Shown here one piece after another: positions 44,091 to 56,449 of a stretch of DNA of 64,000 bases (its first letter is position 1; every line of letters begins with the position of its first letter). The stretch is from assembly GCA_964017235.1 (NCBI GenBank), contig OZ024929.1, forward strand, positions 20,457,464-20,521,463, in the 5' to 3' direction. A program made the translations under genes and the position numbers. Source of the stretch: Sabellastarte sp. h YS-2021 (Eukaryota > Annelida > Polychaeta > Sabellida > Sabellidae). Under the pieces are notes generated by a model. The model did no database searches. It was not told the DNA's origin and saw only the letters and a list, made by a program, of their open reading frames with translations.

Positions 44091-44614
44091 GAAAAGCCCA
44101 AAAGTAGCTATTACTCACTTAGCTATTGAGACAGACACCCAAGTTACTCACCACGTTGTAGCTATGAAAAAAGTATCTGAATAACATATTTTAACAAAAT
44201 GCTCTAAATGCAACACTTTTCAAGTTATAAGTGATTTAGTGCATGATTTCATGACTTTTAATGCATTTTAGACATTTTTATCTACCACAGGCCTAATTTA
44301 GACATAAAGCCTACCAAAAAGATAGGGTGGCGAGTCCTCTAGCATACCAAGCCACCTGCCAAATATGAAAGAAATCTGGAAAGAAATGTGGACTGTAGGT
44401 CGCTAACAAGCAATATTCCACATTTTAGACATTTTTGTCTACCACAGGCCTAATTTAGACATAAAGCCTACCAAAAAGATAGGGTGGCGAGTCCTCTACC
44501 ATATCAAGTCACCTGCCAAATATGAAAGAAATCCGGAAAGAAATGTGGACTGTAGGTCGCTAACAAGAAATCTCTGCGGACGAGGGCGCGGACGACAACG
44601 ATGATGAATCCATA

Positions 44615-44640
44615 GTATCCCTGCTTCGCGTCGGGGATAC
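44615..44640. repeat. Terminal hairpin of tandem-core element 1
   Basis: GTATCCCTG, loop CTTCGCGT, then CGGGGATAC: a 9-bp stem with one mismatch. Confidence 0.85.
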
Positions 44641-45029
44641 AATTACTCTTAAGGTACTATCTGACAAACATGGAACTGACCAAGAGACTAGCTGACGTAA
44701 GTTTGACTAGAGCTTACAATGTACCACTTATGACTTTGACAAGAACTTGATAGATTAAATACCGGTAATTATGATACATGTTATCACTCAATGTTAATTG
44801 TTGGTTTTGTAGGACTGCTTTAAGCTGTGTTAATTATACGTTACAATAAAATTATTTACATATCCCAATAGCATTACACTTCTTAATCTTTGAGATACAT
44901 GATTCCAAAAGTTAGGACATGTTTGCTGGTATAAATAGCTAATTAACTAGAAATAGGACGCATCTGTGGCCAGATGCTGGATGTATCCACCGACAAAGGC
45001 CAACTAACATAGTTTAGAAGATAAAAAGC

Positions 45030-45255
45030 ATTTTTCGTTAATAAGCAAGGTGAAAGCACTTTTAAGTTTGGCTACCCTTATTTGACCCTGTAGCAGGGGC
45101 CCAAGGTGAAGTCTGACCACATCAAAAGATTCGCAGTCCATGATTTCGTACAAGTCGTTTTCACATTGCAAACCTCTAGGACCAATAATAAGCAGGAGGG
45201 GCCCAAGGTGAAATCTGACCACATGAAAAGATTTGCAGCCCATGACTTCCTCTAA
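45030..45255. repeat. ~145-bp unit, two copies, shared with 56.5-57.1 kb
   Basis: GGGGCCCAAGGTGAAGTCTG and ACATCAAAAGATTC occur twice here, with CCTCTAGGACCAATAATAAG between; the same words recur in the array at 56530-57045. Confidence 0.82.
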
Positions 45256-45289
45256 GTTGTTTTCATAATAATGAGTTATTTGTGAAATA

Positions 45290-46430
45290 CTGGCTATCTG
45301 CAATACTTGTAGAGATAATTCGCATTTACTCATTTTGAGTAGGTGAATAATTAGCTACGGGTCTGAAACTTCACCAAGTGAAAGCTCTCTCAAAAGTAGG
45401 CAAATGAGTTATTTGAGAAAAATTGGCTATCTACAATACTTTTAGAGATAATTCGAATTTACTCATTTTCAGTAGGCGAGTAATTACCTACGGGTCTGGA
45501 ACTTCACCATGTGAAAGCTCTCCCAAAAGTAGATGAATGAGTTATTTGATAAAAAATTGGATATCTGCAATACTTTTATAGATAATTAGCATTTACTCAT
45601 TTTGGGTAGGTGAATAATTAGCTACAGGTCTGAAACTTCACCAAGTGAAAGGTCTCCCAAAAGTAGGTGAAGGAGTTATTTGACAAAAATTGGCTATCTG
45701 GAATACTTTTAGAGATAATTTGCATTAACTCATTTTCAGTAGGTGAGTAATTACCTACGGGTCTGAAACTTCACCAAGTGAAAGCTCTCCCAAAAGTAGG
45801 TGAAGGAGTTATTTGACAAAAATTGGCTATCTGCAATACTTTTAGAGATAATTTGCATTTACTCATTTTGAGTAGGTGAGTAATTACCTACAGGTCTGAA
45901 ACTTCACCAAGTGAAAGCTCTCCCAAAAGTAGGTGAAGGAGTTATTTGACAAAAATTGGCTATCTGCAATACTTTTAGAGATAATTTGCATTTACTCATT
46001 TTGAGTAGGTGAGTAATTACCTACAGGTCTGAAACTTCACCAAGTGAAAGCTCTCCCAAAAGTAGGTGAAGGAGTTATTTGACAAAAATTCGCTATCTGC
46101 AATACTTTTAGAGATAATTTGCATTTACTCATTTTGAGTAGGTGAGTAATTACCTACGGGTGTGAAACTTCACCAAGTGAAAGCTCTCCCAAAAGTAGGT
46201 GAAGGAGTTATTTGACAAAAATTGGCTATCTGCAATACTTTTAGAGATAATTCGCATTTACTCATTTTGAGTAGGTGAGTAATTACCTACAGGTCTGGAA
46301 CTTCAGCATGTGAAAGCTCTCCCAAAAGTAGGTGAATGAGTTATTTAAGAAAAATTTGCTATCTGCAATACTTTTAGACAAAATGCAGAATTACTCATTT
46401 TTAGTAGGTAAGTAATTTAGCCACAGGCCT
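45290..46430. repeat. 133-bp tandem array, ~8-9 copies
   Basis: Same unit as 42335-43135; anchor motifs near 45518, 45650, 45785, 45917, 46049, 46181 and 46314. The central copies are almost identical to each other, suggesting recent local expansion. Confidence 0.93.
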
Positions 46431-46529
46431 AATTTAGATATAAAGCCTACCAATAGAGTACTGTGGTGCACCCTGTAATATACTTTGCAAACTCGAGAAG
46501 GCTAGCTATAATATTTTTTTTTGTTAGAG

Positions 46530-47530
46530 CGGTAATGGTGAAATCTCTCTACACACTACGGCTATCCAGTGGATACAATGATTTACTCAACAGTGAGAAC
46601 CTGAAAGTAGATATTGGTAAGCTATGCCATGACATAGAGGTCTGCAATTTCACTCTGTTATAGCTGACCAAAAATTATGTGAATAACATATTTAAACAAA
46701 ATACTGTAAATGTAATAGTTTTCACGTTATAACTGATTTACTCAACAGTGATAACGTCAAAGTAGCTATTACTCAGCTATGCAATGAGCTACATGTCTGA
46801 ATTTTTTCTATGTTATAGCTGACCCAAAATTAGGTGAACAACATATTTAAGCAAAATACTGTAAATGCAATAGTTTTCAAGTTACAAGTGATTTACTCAA
46901 TAGTGACAACCTGAAAATAGCTATTGCTCAGCTATGCCATGAGCTATAAGTCTGTAATTTCACGACGTTATAGCTGACCCAAAAGTAGGCGAACAACATA
47001 TTTTAACAAAATACTCCAAATGCACTATTTTTCAAGTTACAAGTCATTTACTCAACAGTCAGTACCTGAAAATAGCTATTGCTCAGTTGTGCCATGAGCT
47101 ACAGGTCTGTAATTTCACTATGTTATAGCTGACCCAAAAGTAGCTGAATAACATATTTACACAAATTTCTGTAAATGCAATACTTTTCCAATTACAACTG
47201 ATTTACTCAACAGTGTGAACGTCAAAGTAGCTATTACTCAGCTATGCAATGAGCCACAGGTCTGGAACTTCACTATGTTATAGCTGACTCCGAAATAGGT
47301 GAATAACATATTGAAACAAAATACTCTAAATGTAATACTTTTGAAGTTATAAGTAATTTACTCAACAGTGATAACCTAAAAGTAGCTATTACTCAGCTAT
47401 GCTATGAGCTACAGGTCTGAAATTTTACTATGTTATAGCTGACATAAAAGTAGCTGAATAACATATTTATACAAAATTCTGTAAATGCAATAGTTTTCAA
47501 GTTACAATTGATTTTACTCATGATGGAAGT
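46530..47530. repeat. ~155-bp tandem array, ~7 copies
   Basis: Same unit as 43220-44090, with one additional diverged copy at the start (about 46535-46683). Confidence 0.9.
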
Positions 47531-48070
47531 TACTGAAAAGCCCAAAAGTAGCTATTACTCACTTAGCTATTGAGACAGACACCCAAGTTACTCACCATGT
47601 TGTAGCTATGAAAAAAGTATCTGAATAACATATTTTAACAAAATGCTCTAAATGCAACACTTTTTAAGTTATAAGTGATTTAGTGCATGATTTCATGACT
47701 TTTAATGCATTTTAGACATTTTTGTCTACCACAGGCCTAATTTAGACATAAAGCCTACCAAAAAGATAGGGTGGCGAGTCCTCTAGCATACCAAGCCACC
47801 TGCCAAATATGAAAGAAATCTGGAAAGAAATGTGGACTGTAGGTCGCTAACAAGCAATATTCCACATTTTAGACATTTTTGTCTACCACAGGCCTAATTT
47901 AGACATAAAGCCTACCAAAAAGATAGGGTGGCGAGTCCTCTACCATATCAAGTCACCTGCCAAATATGAAAGAAATCCGGAAAGAAATGTGGACTGTAGG
48001 TCGCTAACAAGAAATCTCTGCGGACGCGGACGAGGGCGCGGACGCGGACGACGACGATGATGAATCCATA

Positions 48071-48096
48071 GTATCCCCGCTTCGCGTCGGGGATAC
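48071..48096. repeat. Terminal hairpin of tandem-core element 2
   Basis: GTATCCCCG, loop CTTCGCGT, CGGGGATAC: a perfect 9-bp stem. It is preceded by a short GGACGC hexamer run (about 48020-48050) longer than in element 1. Confidence 0.9.
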
Positions 48097-48100
48097 AATT

Positions 48101-48890
48101 ATATATTATCACATTATGTATTGCAATTAATCTGTTCTAGCAGATTGTAAGGGGCAGAAACATAATCACAGCTTAAATTATATTCAAGTTCAAATTCAAG
48201 TTCAAATTATATGTTCTAACATGTATTTTATATATCTTCAAGAACACAAATGTCTTATCTAATATCCACTTTTGTTTGACTATAACTGCAATTTAAACAC
48301 TTACATAATATCCATAATACCATGTTTAATATTTCATTTGTTTTGAAATTTATTTGACTATAAATTCAATTTATCCATGTATATAATATCCATTACATGT
48401 CTTTTACAAAATAAGTTTACCATAACTTCCCCCTTTTCCACAAATTATAAAAACTGAATTTATGTTTTTTTTATATCTTTTTACATCTCATTCTATTAAC
48501 TTTGACAGACAATTGCCTATACAATGTTTTACTTGTGTAATGTAATATTGTTCCAAAAAACAAGTTATAAGCATTTCAACTTCTGTGAAATCTGAACTCA
48601 TGAACTTATATTACAACATCTAATATAATAAAAGAACTACACAAAGGAATTTCCACATTCAATTTATTCTGTGTCAACACACCATGAATAAACTGGAGTT
48701 TTCTATTTACCAATTCACACTTCTTGTTTAGTAAATAGTAAAGACTAATTCCTCCGTTTGCATATTTTGTCTATTTCCATAAAAAATAAATAATTCTCAA
48801 TAAATATGAACTAATTTAGTGTGATCACCTGGGTAATGTCCTAGACTTGCTTTGGCTTTGGTTTTTTTTTAATACCAAGGACATATATGT
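48101..48890. other. Intron; no gene seen
   Basis: Very AT-rich, no repeat boundary or exon supported. Confidence 0.6.
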
Positions 48891-48898
48891 CATTATCA

Positions 48899-49370
48899 TA
48901 GGGGCGTCACGACTAACCGAATAATCGACAACGGTTAGAATAGTGATATATACCGGTTTCATATTTACAGTAAGAATAATCGCTTAATGTAGTAAAAGAT
49001 GGCAGAAGGTCTGAATCCATAAAATATATCCATATTGTCACATAAAATAAGTTAAAATCCGAAAACAGTCACGTTTTCTGTACTGTTTATGAATTCACGT
49101 AAAACCGGAAGTACCATATGTCTCTTATATCACCCACTTCCTGTCTGAAATGAACGAAGCAAAAGTTGCAGGAAAACAGCAAATTTATTCATTTTTACAG
49201 GTTGATACAATATTTTCATTTTATATCACATATTTATCGTCTTCAGTGCTTTTTATAATACAAAACTTAAGATTTTTGGATGTTATTTTAATTCGACGGT
49301 TATTCGGTGTCGATACGAATTGTACTTACCGATTAGTCGACATGAAATATTTGGAGTCGTGACGTCCCTA
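48899..49370. mobile_element. hAT-like MITE (472 bp)
   Basis: Ends TAGGGGCGTCACGAC and (inverted) TAGGGACGTCACGAC; perfect 8-bp duplication CATTATCA at 48891-48898 and 49371-49378. A short open frame inside shows no transposase motif. Confidence 0.92.
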
Positions 49371-49682
49371 CATTATCATTACCCTAATCTCTCCTGAAGT
49401 GTCTACCCTTTTCTCAACAGACAAATGTGATCTGGATGCAGAATGCTTCTGGGATTTTTTGGCTATATCTGCATGCAAAGCTTAATTATTCATCAGATGT
49501 GTTCTATTCTCATACAAAGTAGGGTCTAATCGTGTCTCAATGCTCTTCCTCAAAGCTGATCTAGACTGATGCCAAAATCCAGATTTTCAGACAATTTTCA
49601 ACACTCCTCAATATTCCTATGTCAACAGTTTCTCAAAAATATAATTATGAAGCCCATTGTTGCTTTATTCAGTACATCTAAC

Positions 49683-50180
49683 TAGGGATGGGTTGGTATG
49701 AAAAATATATACATCGGGAGGTCGCCAATGCAAAACCGTACCGATTCCGGGATTCCACGTTTTAGTACACCCCAAACAAACGCGGACGTTTCCTCTTCAC
49801 AACATCACAATAAAAGTGATTAAATGCGCGAAATACGAGATAAAAGCTTATAATTTCTTCAGATTTCTTGTTTGTTCCCAATATTTTAAGTTTTCCTTCA
49901 GTTATATAAGCTGACAAGCGAAATTGAGGTTATAAATTGTCGTAACCTAAACATGGCAGTTCTGCTCCACGTAATCGATAGTACTGTATAAAGTCTGCAA
50001 ATGCATGAAAATTGGGGAGAAAAGCTTTAATTTCTTCAGATTTTGGGTATGTTTCTAATATTTTAACCCTTCCTTCCATTATATGTGCTGACAAGCAAAG
50101 CGGCGGTTGTAAAATCTCATCAAGGTATTTCAGTAAAATGCTCTCGATACCGAGATACCGGACCTACCGACCCATCCCTA
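49683..50180. mobile_element. hAT-like MITE (498 bp), same family as 38656-39679
   Basis: Ends TAGGGATGGGTTGGTA and (inverted) TAGGGATGGGTCGGTA; perfect 8-bp duplication CATCTAAC at 49675-49682 and 50181-50188. Inverted relative to the 38.7-kb copy and without the nested insertion. Confidence 0.93.
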
Positions 50181-50188
50181 CATCTAAC

Positions 50189-50729
50189 ATAATCTATCCA
50201 AAAATATTTCCTTCAGTGAACTTAAAATTTTCATGAAATAAATAAAAATTGCAATATTCTAATCCACTGTTGGACAGGCGTAATATCTGCCCCGCAATGG
50301 GGAATTCAGCCTGCCAGGTTAACAAAAGTACTATTCAAAGGGTATAGTCAAGTGACAATCCATTTCAGTAAGCCAGAAATATATCGGTTTATTAAAGCCA
50401 GTAAAGCCACAGAAAGACAACTGATTCAAATAAAATATGCAAAAGAAAGACAAGAGCACAATAGCGGATATATTTATGGCAGCCTTGGGCCGTTTACCTG
50501 GATTTATTAGAACTTATTTACCTTCAACAAACAATAATCCAAAACCCATTTAATCATTTTGAACGATGAATAGGAACGAGAGTGATCAAAAACAGGTTTG
50601 ATCACTGGCTCATGCCACAGTGTCACACATTGATATGTCTCCATTACTTTAGTCGGATTTATACTTTTAATCATATATTGCCTATTGAAGCACCCCCAAA
50701 CTCACAAAGTTGACAAATCAATCAAACAC
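50189..50729. other. Intron; no gene seen
   Basis: AT-rich, nothing supported before the LINE fragment. Confidence 0.6.
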
Positions 50730-51030
50730 TTCTCGAATTCCTTCAGTCACTATGCCCCAGTCCTTTGGAACTCTTTCCCCTTTCATGTGAGAAACAGTCC
50801 CTCTGCTGCATCTTTTAGGAAACGACTCAAAACCCACCTCTTCAGCTCTAGTTTCCCAACTTAGTCTTCTTCCCTCTTGGTCACACCCACAATTCTGGAT
50901 TACTGACCCTGAACGCCCCTCGACTCTCCCTACCCTATGAGAATGATTTTGTTTGATCAGCACACTGAGTTCCCCTTTATGGCGAAGATATTGCGCCTGC
51001 AAAGCAGTAGATTAGATTAGATTTGATTGA
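50730..51030 (+). pseudogene. 5'-truncated LINE (L2/CR1-like), last 44 codons of RT ORF plus 3' tail
   Basis: The plus-strand frame 50730-50864 reads SFSHYAPVLWNSFPFHVRN, then FRKRLKTHLF and a stop. This is the C-terminal signature seen at the end of L2/CR1-group ORF2 proteins (W-N-x-L/F-P... F-K/R-x-x-L-K-T-x-L-F), and it parallels WNKLPQAIR...FRKQLKTYLF in the LINE at 52131-53306. About 140 bp of 3' UTR follow, ending in a short ATTAG-type repeat near 51009-51025. Everything upstream is missing, as expected from 5' truncation. Confidence 0.75.
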
Positions 51031-51990
51031 GAACCCTTTCATCGCAGAGTATAAATAAAACTCTGATATAGAAAAAATAAGGCAGAGAGGGGGTTTCAGT
51101 CTACTAGCGTGAGCCGCAAAGCCAAGTAGTGCACTGAAGCGGTCACCTATCCCATTACTTTAAACATAGCCAATTTCCACTTAACATCAGTGAAGATATA
51201 TCCACTCATCACACTACACCAACTTTCATGAAAGTCTGGAGACCAAAAAAAGTGATCTCTAGAAGCATGGGCCTCACTTGAGCTCACGCTTTAAAAAGCT
51301 GGGGGGATGGGGGGGGGTTTGAAAATATTTGTAAATAACTGATAATTCACACTCGTCTGGTTACAATTGAAACACAAGGACCTGGAAATGGTACAGTTAC
51401 TGCAATACAGTTACCTGTCCTTATTTTTAGCCCAGGAAAAATTTCCATTAACAAAAATAAGGATTTGAGGAAGATCAGTGAAAAATTAGCCAGTTACGCA
51501 AAAGTTAACCAAAAAATTGGATTAGGACTAAGGTTAGTATTCACAGAGAAGCTAAGCTAATTTTTGGATTAACTTTTTGATTAACTTCAATCCACCCATG
51601 GAAATGGATTAACTTTAATATTATACATTTGATTCTTCAGCACTTAATTAAAAAATTAGCTGATTCTTGTCAGAACACTGATTTAATCCAAAGATTAGCT
51701 AAGCCACTTTGTGGAAACTTTAACCTAATTTTTGGCTCAGCTTGATCCTTCTTTGTGAATGTGGCCTCAATTTGCATTACTTCATAATGTCCTCATATAA
51801 AATATAATAAATGAAAAGCAACTTCGTTTTTTTTTTTTAAATTACAAGCAAATAAAAAATGTGTCCATTGTCACTCAATAATCAATAAAAGATTATATAA
51901 CAGATTTTCCTGATTCATTGTATCTCTTTTATTTGTGGATGTTGGTAAAATAATAATCCGTTCAAGTAAACTTCCCTATTAAGCTAGTAA
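51031..51990. other. Intron; no gene; imperfect inverted repeat around 51480-51740
   Basis: Phrases around AAAAATTAGC and TTAACTTTAAT recur in both orientations between about 51480 and 51740, so a foldback is possible, but I cannot define ends. Confidence 0.45.
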
Positions 51991-53350
51991 AAGTAAGTAA
52001 GTAAGTAAGAAACACTTATGTAGCGCCGAATTTGATGTAAACATCCTCTAAAGCGCTGATGTGCAAAAAGGGATAGTCCAGTTCCAGAAAGATGTCCGTT
52101 TCCATATTAGCGTCCGGTAGGGGAGATAGGCTATGGTGGAGGATAAGCCAATCTAAAAAGGTATGTTTTCAACTGTTTCCTGAAACCAGAAATGCTTTCT
52201 ATGGTTCTGATGGCTTGAGGAAGCTTGTTCCACTCTGTGGGAGCCCCTGCTATGAAACTGCGTAGCCCTGAGCGTTTATTTGGTTTAGATGAGGAAATTG
52301 ATAGGCGATTGCCCCGTGTGAGATCACTCCGCCTAATTAGAGCGAGATATGGAGGTTGGCTCAAATGTATTGCTTTATAAATGAGGAGATTATATTTGAA
52401 CAGTATACGGTAATGAATGGGGAGCCAGTGTAGTTTGTGCAGGAAGGGTGTAACATGACAGTATTTATTTAGCTTGCACACCGTCCGACATAAGGCATTT
52501 TGAACTCTCTGTAGTCTGCTAGTATATGCCTTTTTTGTGTTGTAAAGCAGTGAGTTACAGTAATCCAGACGACTGCTTACCAAGGCATTTGCCACCTTTA
52601 CAGCTGTTTCATGATTTAAGTACCTGCGGACCCTTCGTAGTTCCCGGAGATGGTAGTAACTTATGCGACATAGATTAGCCACGTGTCTTTGCATTGAATT
52701 TTCAGCATCCAGGATGACACCAAGGTTTTTTACCGATTCAGCTGGTTCCATGGTGTTGCCAAGCAAACTCACTGGGAAAGATGACTTCAGGGAACTTCTA
52801 ATTTGATCATCACCAATCACTATGAATTCTGTCTTGTCAGGATTTAATTTAAGCTTATTATTTCCCATCCAAGCCTGGACCGCCTCAAGGCAATTTGTTA
52901 ATTCAGTGATACTGGAATCGAAGTTCCTAGAGTCGAGTTCTAAGTAAATTTGTGTGTCATCTGCATATAAGTGGTGGGTGAAATTGAATTTAGATATGAC
53001 TGAACTGAGAGGGGTTGTGTATAGGGTAAAAAGGAGTGGCCCTAGAACTGAGCCCTGGGGAACCCCGTAAGGGAGTTGAAAAGCATCTGAAAGATGTCCA
53101 TCTATTTTGATGCGCTGCTTGCGTGAGTTGAGGTATGACTGGACCCACTTAAGCACTACCCCATCAATGCCATACCAGTGCTGAAGGCAGTTGAATAGGA
53201 TTGAGTGGTCTATTGTATCAAAAGCTGCAGATAAGTCCAAAAGGACTAATCCAACAGCTGCACCCTTGTCCATTGATGTGGCAATGTCATTTTGTATTTT
53301 GAGCAACGCCGTTTCAGTTGAGTGAAAAGCTCTATATGCGGACTGGTATG
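51991..53350 (-). mobile_element. 5'-truncated non-LTR retrotransposon (L2/CR1-like LINE)
   Basis: A 1.36-kb LINE remnant on the minus strand. It contains the 3' part of ORF2, a short 3' UTR with TAGCGCC near its end, and a tetranucleotide tail (plus-strand GTAAGTAAGTAAGTAAG at about 51992-52008), typical of L2/CR1-type elements. The 5' end is abrupt at about 53350. Confidence 0.88.
52131..53306 (-). pseudogene. Reverse transcriptase, C-terminal 391 codons of LINE ORF2
   Basis: The frame is open without a stop to its end at 52131 but lacks the endonuclease and N-terminal RT. The homologous frame extends upstream of the first Met to about 53345 (AYRAFHSTETALLKIQND). RT motifs are VLLDLSAAFDTIDHSILF (motif A), PYGVPQGSVLGPLLFTLY (motif B) and HHLYADDTQIYL (catalytic motif C); the C-terminus has WNKLPQAIRTIES and FRKQLKTYLFRLAY. 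Motif spacing fits the L2/CR1/Rex group. No frameshift is seen, so the insertion looks fairly recent, although it is dead through truncation. Confidence 0.92.
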
Positions 53351-56269
53351 CGGAAGTAGTAATACAGTACCAGGTAGTAATAAAAGTAATATATTACTGA
53401 AAGACCTATGTTACAGAATAGAGAAATATATCACATGAATATCAGGCAACTGCAGTAAATTTATACTATACGTTATTGTACAAATGAATGTAGTATCTCA
53501 GTAAAATATTTAGTAAAGTACAGTTTATGTTGATGCATCATTAGTTACAGTACTGAGTAGGTATTGGCTAGGTGTGCTAGATATTTCAAATGACGCCATT
53601 AAAGTAAATATTTTAAACTTCAACATATCTCTCACCATTGTGTAAATAAAAACAATACTAATCTAAACACAAATAATTTAAGTGTGTTAACTCAGAACTT
53701 AAATATCAAAGGACATTGTATTACCCAGACTCTTTGATCTACAGACTATTTCTGTAGAATTTAGTTATTAGATGTCTTATTACTAAACACCAGACTTAGT
53801 CCTGCACTTGTGAGGATTACCTTTTCGTTAAAACTAAACAAAGCAGGATTAGTAAAAACAAACAGGAAACACAAACAGTATGTATGACTTTTATGTTATA
53901 TAAAAAGGGGTAAACTCACAGAAAAAGGAAACTCATGAATTGAGACTTAAGAGAGGCGATTGTATCCATCACACTTACCGAACTAGCAATGGCAGTACCC
54001 TTACTTTAAACATCCACGGGCAGGAAGGTTTCACATGATGTGTTGGCATGGCAATCCTCATATTTTCTTTGCTGTGTTTTTCTATATTCAGTGAACCAGC
54101 AAATGTCGCTGAACGTACGATTCCTAATCCTTTTAGTGACTCTACAGTTTCCATTTTATCTTATCTTTATCACACACGTATTTGCCGATTCATTATAAAA
54201 CTAAATGGATGAAGATCCAGTGTAAAGTCTAAATTTTTGAAAACTGAAATTTATCCTCTATTTTTCTCTATAATTAAACACATTTCCTGGTTGAAAATGA
54301 CATTGAACATTTGGTGATCAATTCCTGAAATCTGAGTTTTTAACTTGAATCTAAATGCTTGTGCTTTAAATTTTTCTAGAATTATGTATAAAGTTATAAA
54401 CTATCATGAATATGTATTCCTTATTTTTTTAAAAAAATTAATGCAAATATGATTTTATTTATCTATTAATCTTCCGTTCTGAATTTCTCTCTGATTCTAC
54501 AAAGCAAGACAATATTTACCGGTATTTCCATAAAGAGACTCTTCAATATTTGTAATTCAGTGCCAAAATCTCGTGTAATCAAGTTTCAAGCCACAAAATA
54601 ACATTCTGCACAGAAGAAAGTTTCTTTTTTTCAAAAACACAACTTTTGAATTTACCAATTTAATTCAAAACATTTTAATCAATGTGACTCGGCAAATTGT
54701 ACACACAGACCTGCTACCTTAATCCACTCAGAAATGTGACATAACATTCTCTTATTAACATAAATGTGTCTTACCCACATCTAATTACAATTGACTATAC
54801 AGTATACAGTACTAGAGCCGTTCACTGTCATATAGCCATGACTTTATTGGGTTATCAGATCTCTGTCAAGTAATGATCATTTATTTGCTCAAAAATATAT
54901 CTCTGTCTGACTATCGGTGACATAAATCCTATTAACAAACAGATACTTCTTCCCTGTGTAGAATTTCATTAGATTTTGTACATGATCCATTAAGTATATC
55001 TTCCCTCTGACAACTAGACCCAGTTCATTTCAAGGTAAATGTTCACTGTGGGTTCTGTTTGAGTATTTTATGAAATAATGGAGTAACCTTTTTCTTAACA
55101 CGTCATAATTAAGAAGATTTAGTTTGCGAAAAATGTTCACATTAACAATTAATCTTTGCCAAATACCATTATCACCACTCAATAACCATGAACCAAGCTG
55201 AATGAGGACTTGAATTGAATTACTATCTGTTTATGTTCTGACTGAGAACATGATCATTGATTTATTACTTGAAAACAAAGTCCTCATTCAACTACAGTTA
55301 CTACATACAAACAAATTTACCCAAAATATAAGGATTATTGCAACTGCATGATTATTATAGCTGATGTGTATGAGATTGCAAATGACAATCCATGACAAAC
55401 TTTTTTTGTCTTTTAGAAGTATGTCTGTCGATCCAACTATGACTTGGAAACTCCAATTACATTGAACGGCTACTAATTAAAAATAGGAAATTTCATGTCA
55501 AAGTATGTTAAATATTTTTAAAAATTTTTGTGTTCCGCCAGTTTAAAGTTCAATTTTCAAAGGTGGGAAATTACTTAAGACTTCACTATTCAAAGGTTAT
55601 ATATGACAGGTTTCCAGTATTTCTCATATTATGATGAGTCCGATTGGAACGACTATGACCAGAGAGTTGAGAATGAAGTGATCATTGTTTAAGTCTGATT
55701 GCTCCAAGTGGATATTAAAGCCCCTGTTTGACTTGAAACATGAAAACATCATTTGTCCAGCCTTGAAGGTTTCTTAATATAATTCAACTATAACTACAGC
55801 TCATATAACAACTAGCAAGTTGCATGAACAACTGACTGATTTATTTGGGTTTAATTACTTTCAATACATTAGACATGTCATATCATGACAGGTACTTGAG
55901 GAGACTGAGGGAAATAAGGCAAAAAAATTGTGAAGCTTCTGCACTGAAAACCATCCAACATCATCAAGATACAAAGTTACTGACCTACTGACAACTTATC
56001 TCAGGTGTATCCACTAAATTTCAATATTTTTCCATGACTTTTTCATGACTTCTCAATTACCAAAGCTTTAAAATCAAGGACCTTTTACATGCTTCGTGGT
56101 ATAAAAGAGACATGTACCGAGGTCACAAGCTCCTGCCAACGCCACGAGCTCCCGCCGATTCTGCCTTTGAGAACCAGGCACAAGGTTCCAGTCACAGAAT
56201 AGGAAGATGTGGAAAACACCAAAATTTGATGTGATTACATAAACTTATCCTTGTATTGAAATGCTGGAT
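53351..56269. other. Intron; no gene seen
   Basis: Nearly 3 kb of AT-rich DNA. I read both strands for splice-bounded exons and repeat termini and support none. Confidence 0.55.
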
Positions 56270-56449
56270 GAAACTAGAGATTGTGTCTCGACACAGTGTA
56301 TCCCCAGACGGGACATGGTTGAAGCGTGACATACAGAGTATTATGGTTCACACAAATATACCCTGTGGGGAGGGGGGCCTAAGTGATTATGGGAGCAACT
56401 TGTACTGACACTAAAAGTTTGCTTAATGAAAGATACAAATGTAACTAGA

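Larger units (their letters stand above)
42260..44650. mobile_element. Tandem-core element 1 (Helentron/'pearl'-like, non-autonomous)
   Basis: Layout: GC-rich head (GTGTATCTCCCGCCGAGC near 42280-42297); a 133-bp repeat array (about 42335-43135, 6 copies); a ~155-bp repeat array (about 43220-44090, 6 copies); two copies of a ~170-bp tail unit (44260-44570); then GATGATGAATCC and a terminal hairpin. The hairpin arm GTATCCC resembles the head GTGTATCTCCC in inverse sense, a possible subterminal inverted repeat. No transposase or helicase frame. Assignment to Helentron-like elements rests on the architecture (tandem core, 3' hairpin, no target duplication) and is an inference. Confidence 0.6.
44941..48100. 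mobile_element. Tandem-core element 2 (near-identical relative of element 1)
   Basis: Begins with a different head: hairpin GCATCTGTGGCCAGATGC followed by TGTATCCACC at about 44959-44990, then two copies of a ~145-bp unit also found near 56.5 kb. It continues with the 133-bp array (about 45290-46430, 8-9 copies), the 155-bp array (about 46530-47530, 7 copies), two tail units (47710-48010) and the same end. From about 45.4 kb on it matches element 1 almost base for base; the offset grows from 3026 to 3291 to 3443, meaning two more 133-bp copies and one more 155-bp copy than element 1. Non-coding throughout. Confidence 0.65.

Noticed and set aside
45004-45333. 109-codon minus-strand frame
   Set aside because: It is made of the 145-bp and 133-bp repeat units; the internal peptide repeat reflects tandem DNA, not a gene.
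55638-55670. Hammerhead-ribozyme-like string (TGATGAGTCC, loop, GGAACGAC)
   Set aside because: The core lacks the required C before TGATGA and the GAAAC box is replaced by GACTA, so it would not fold into an active hammerhead.
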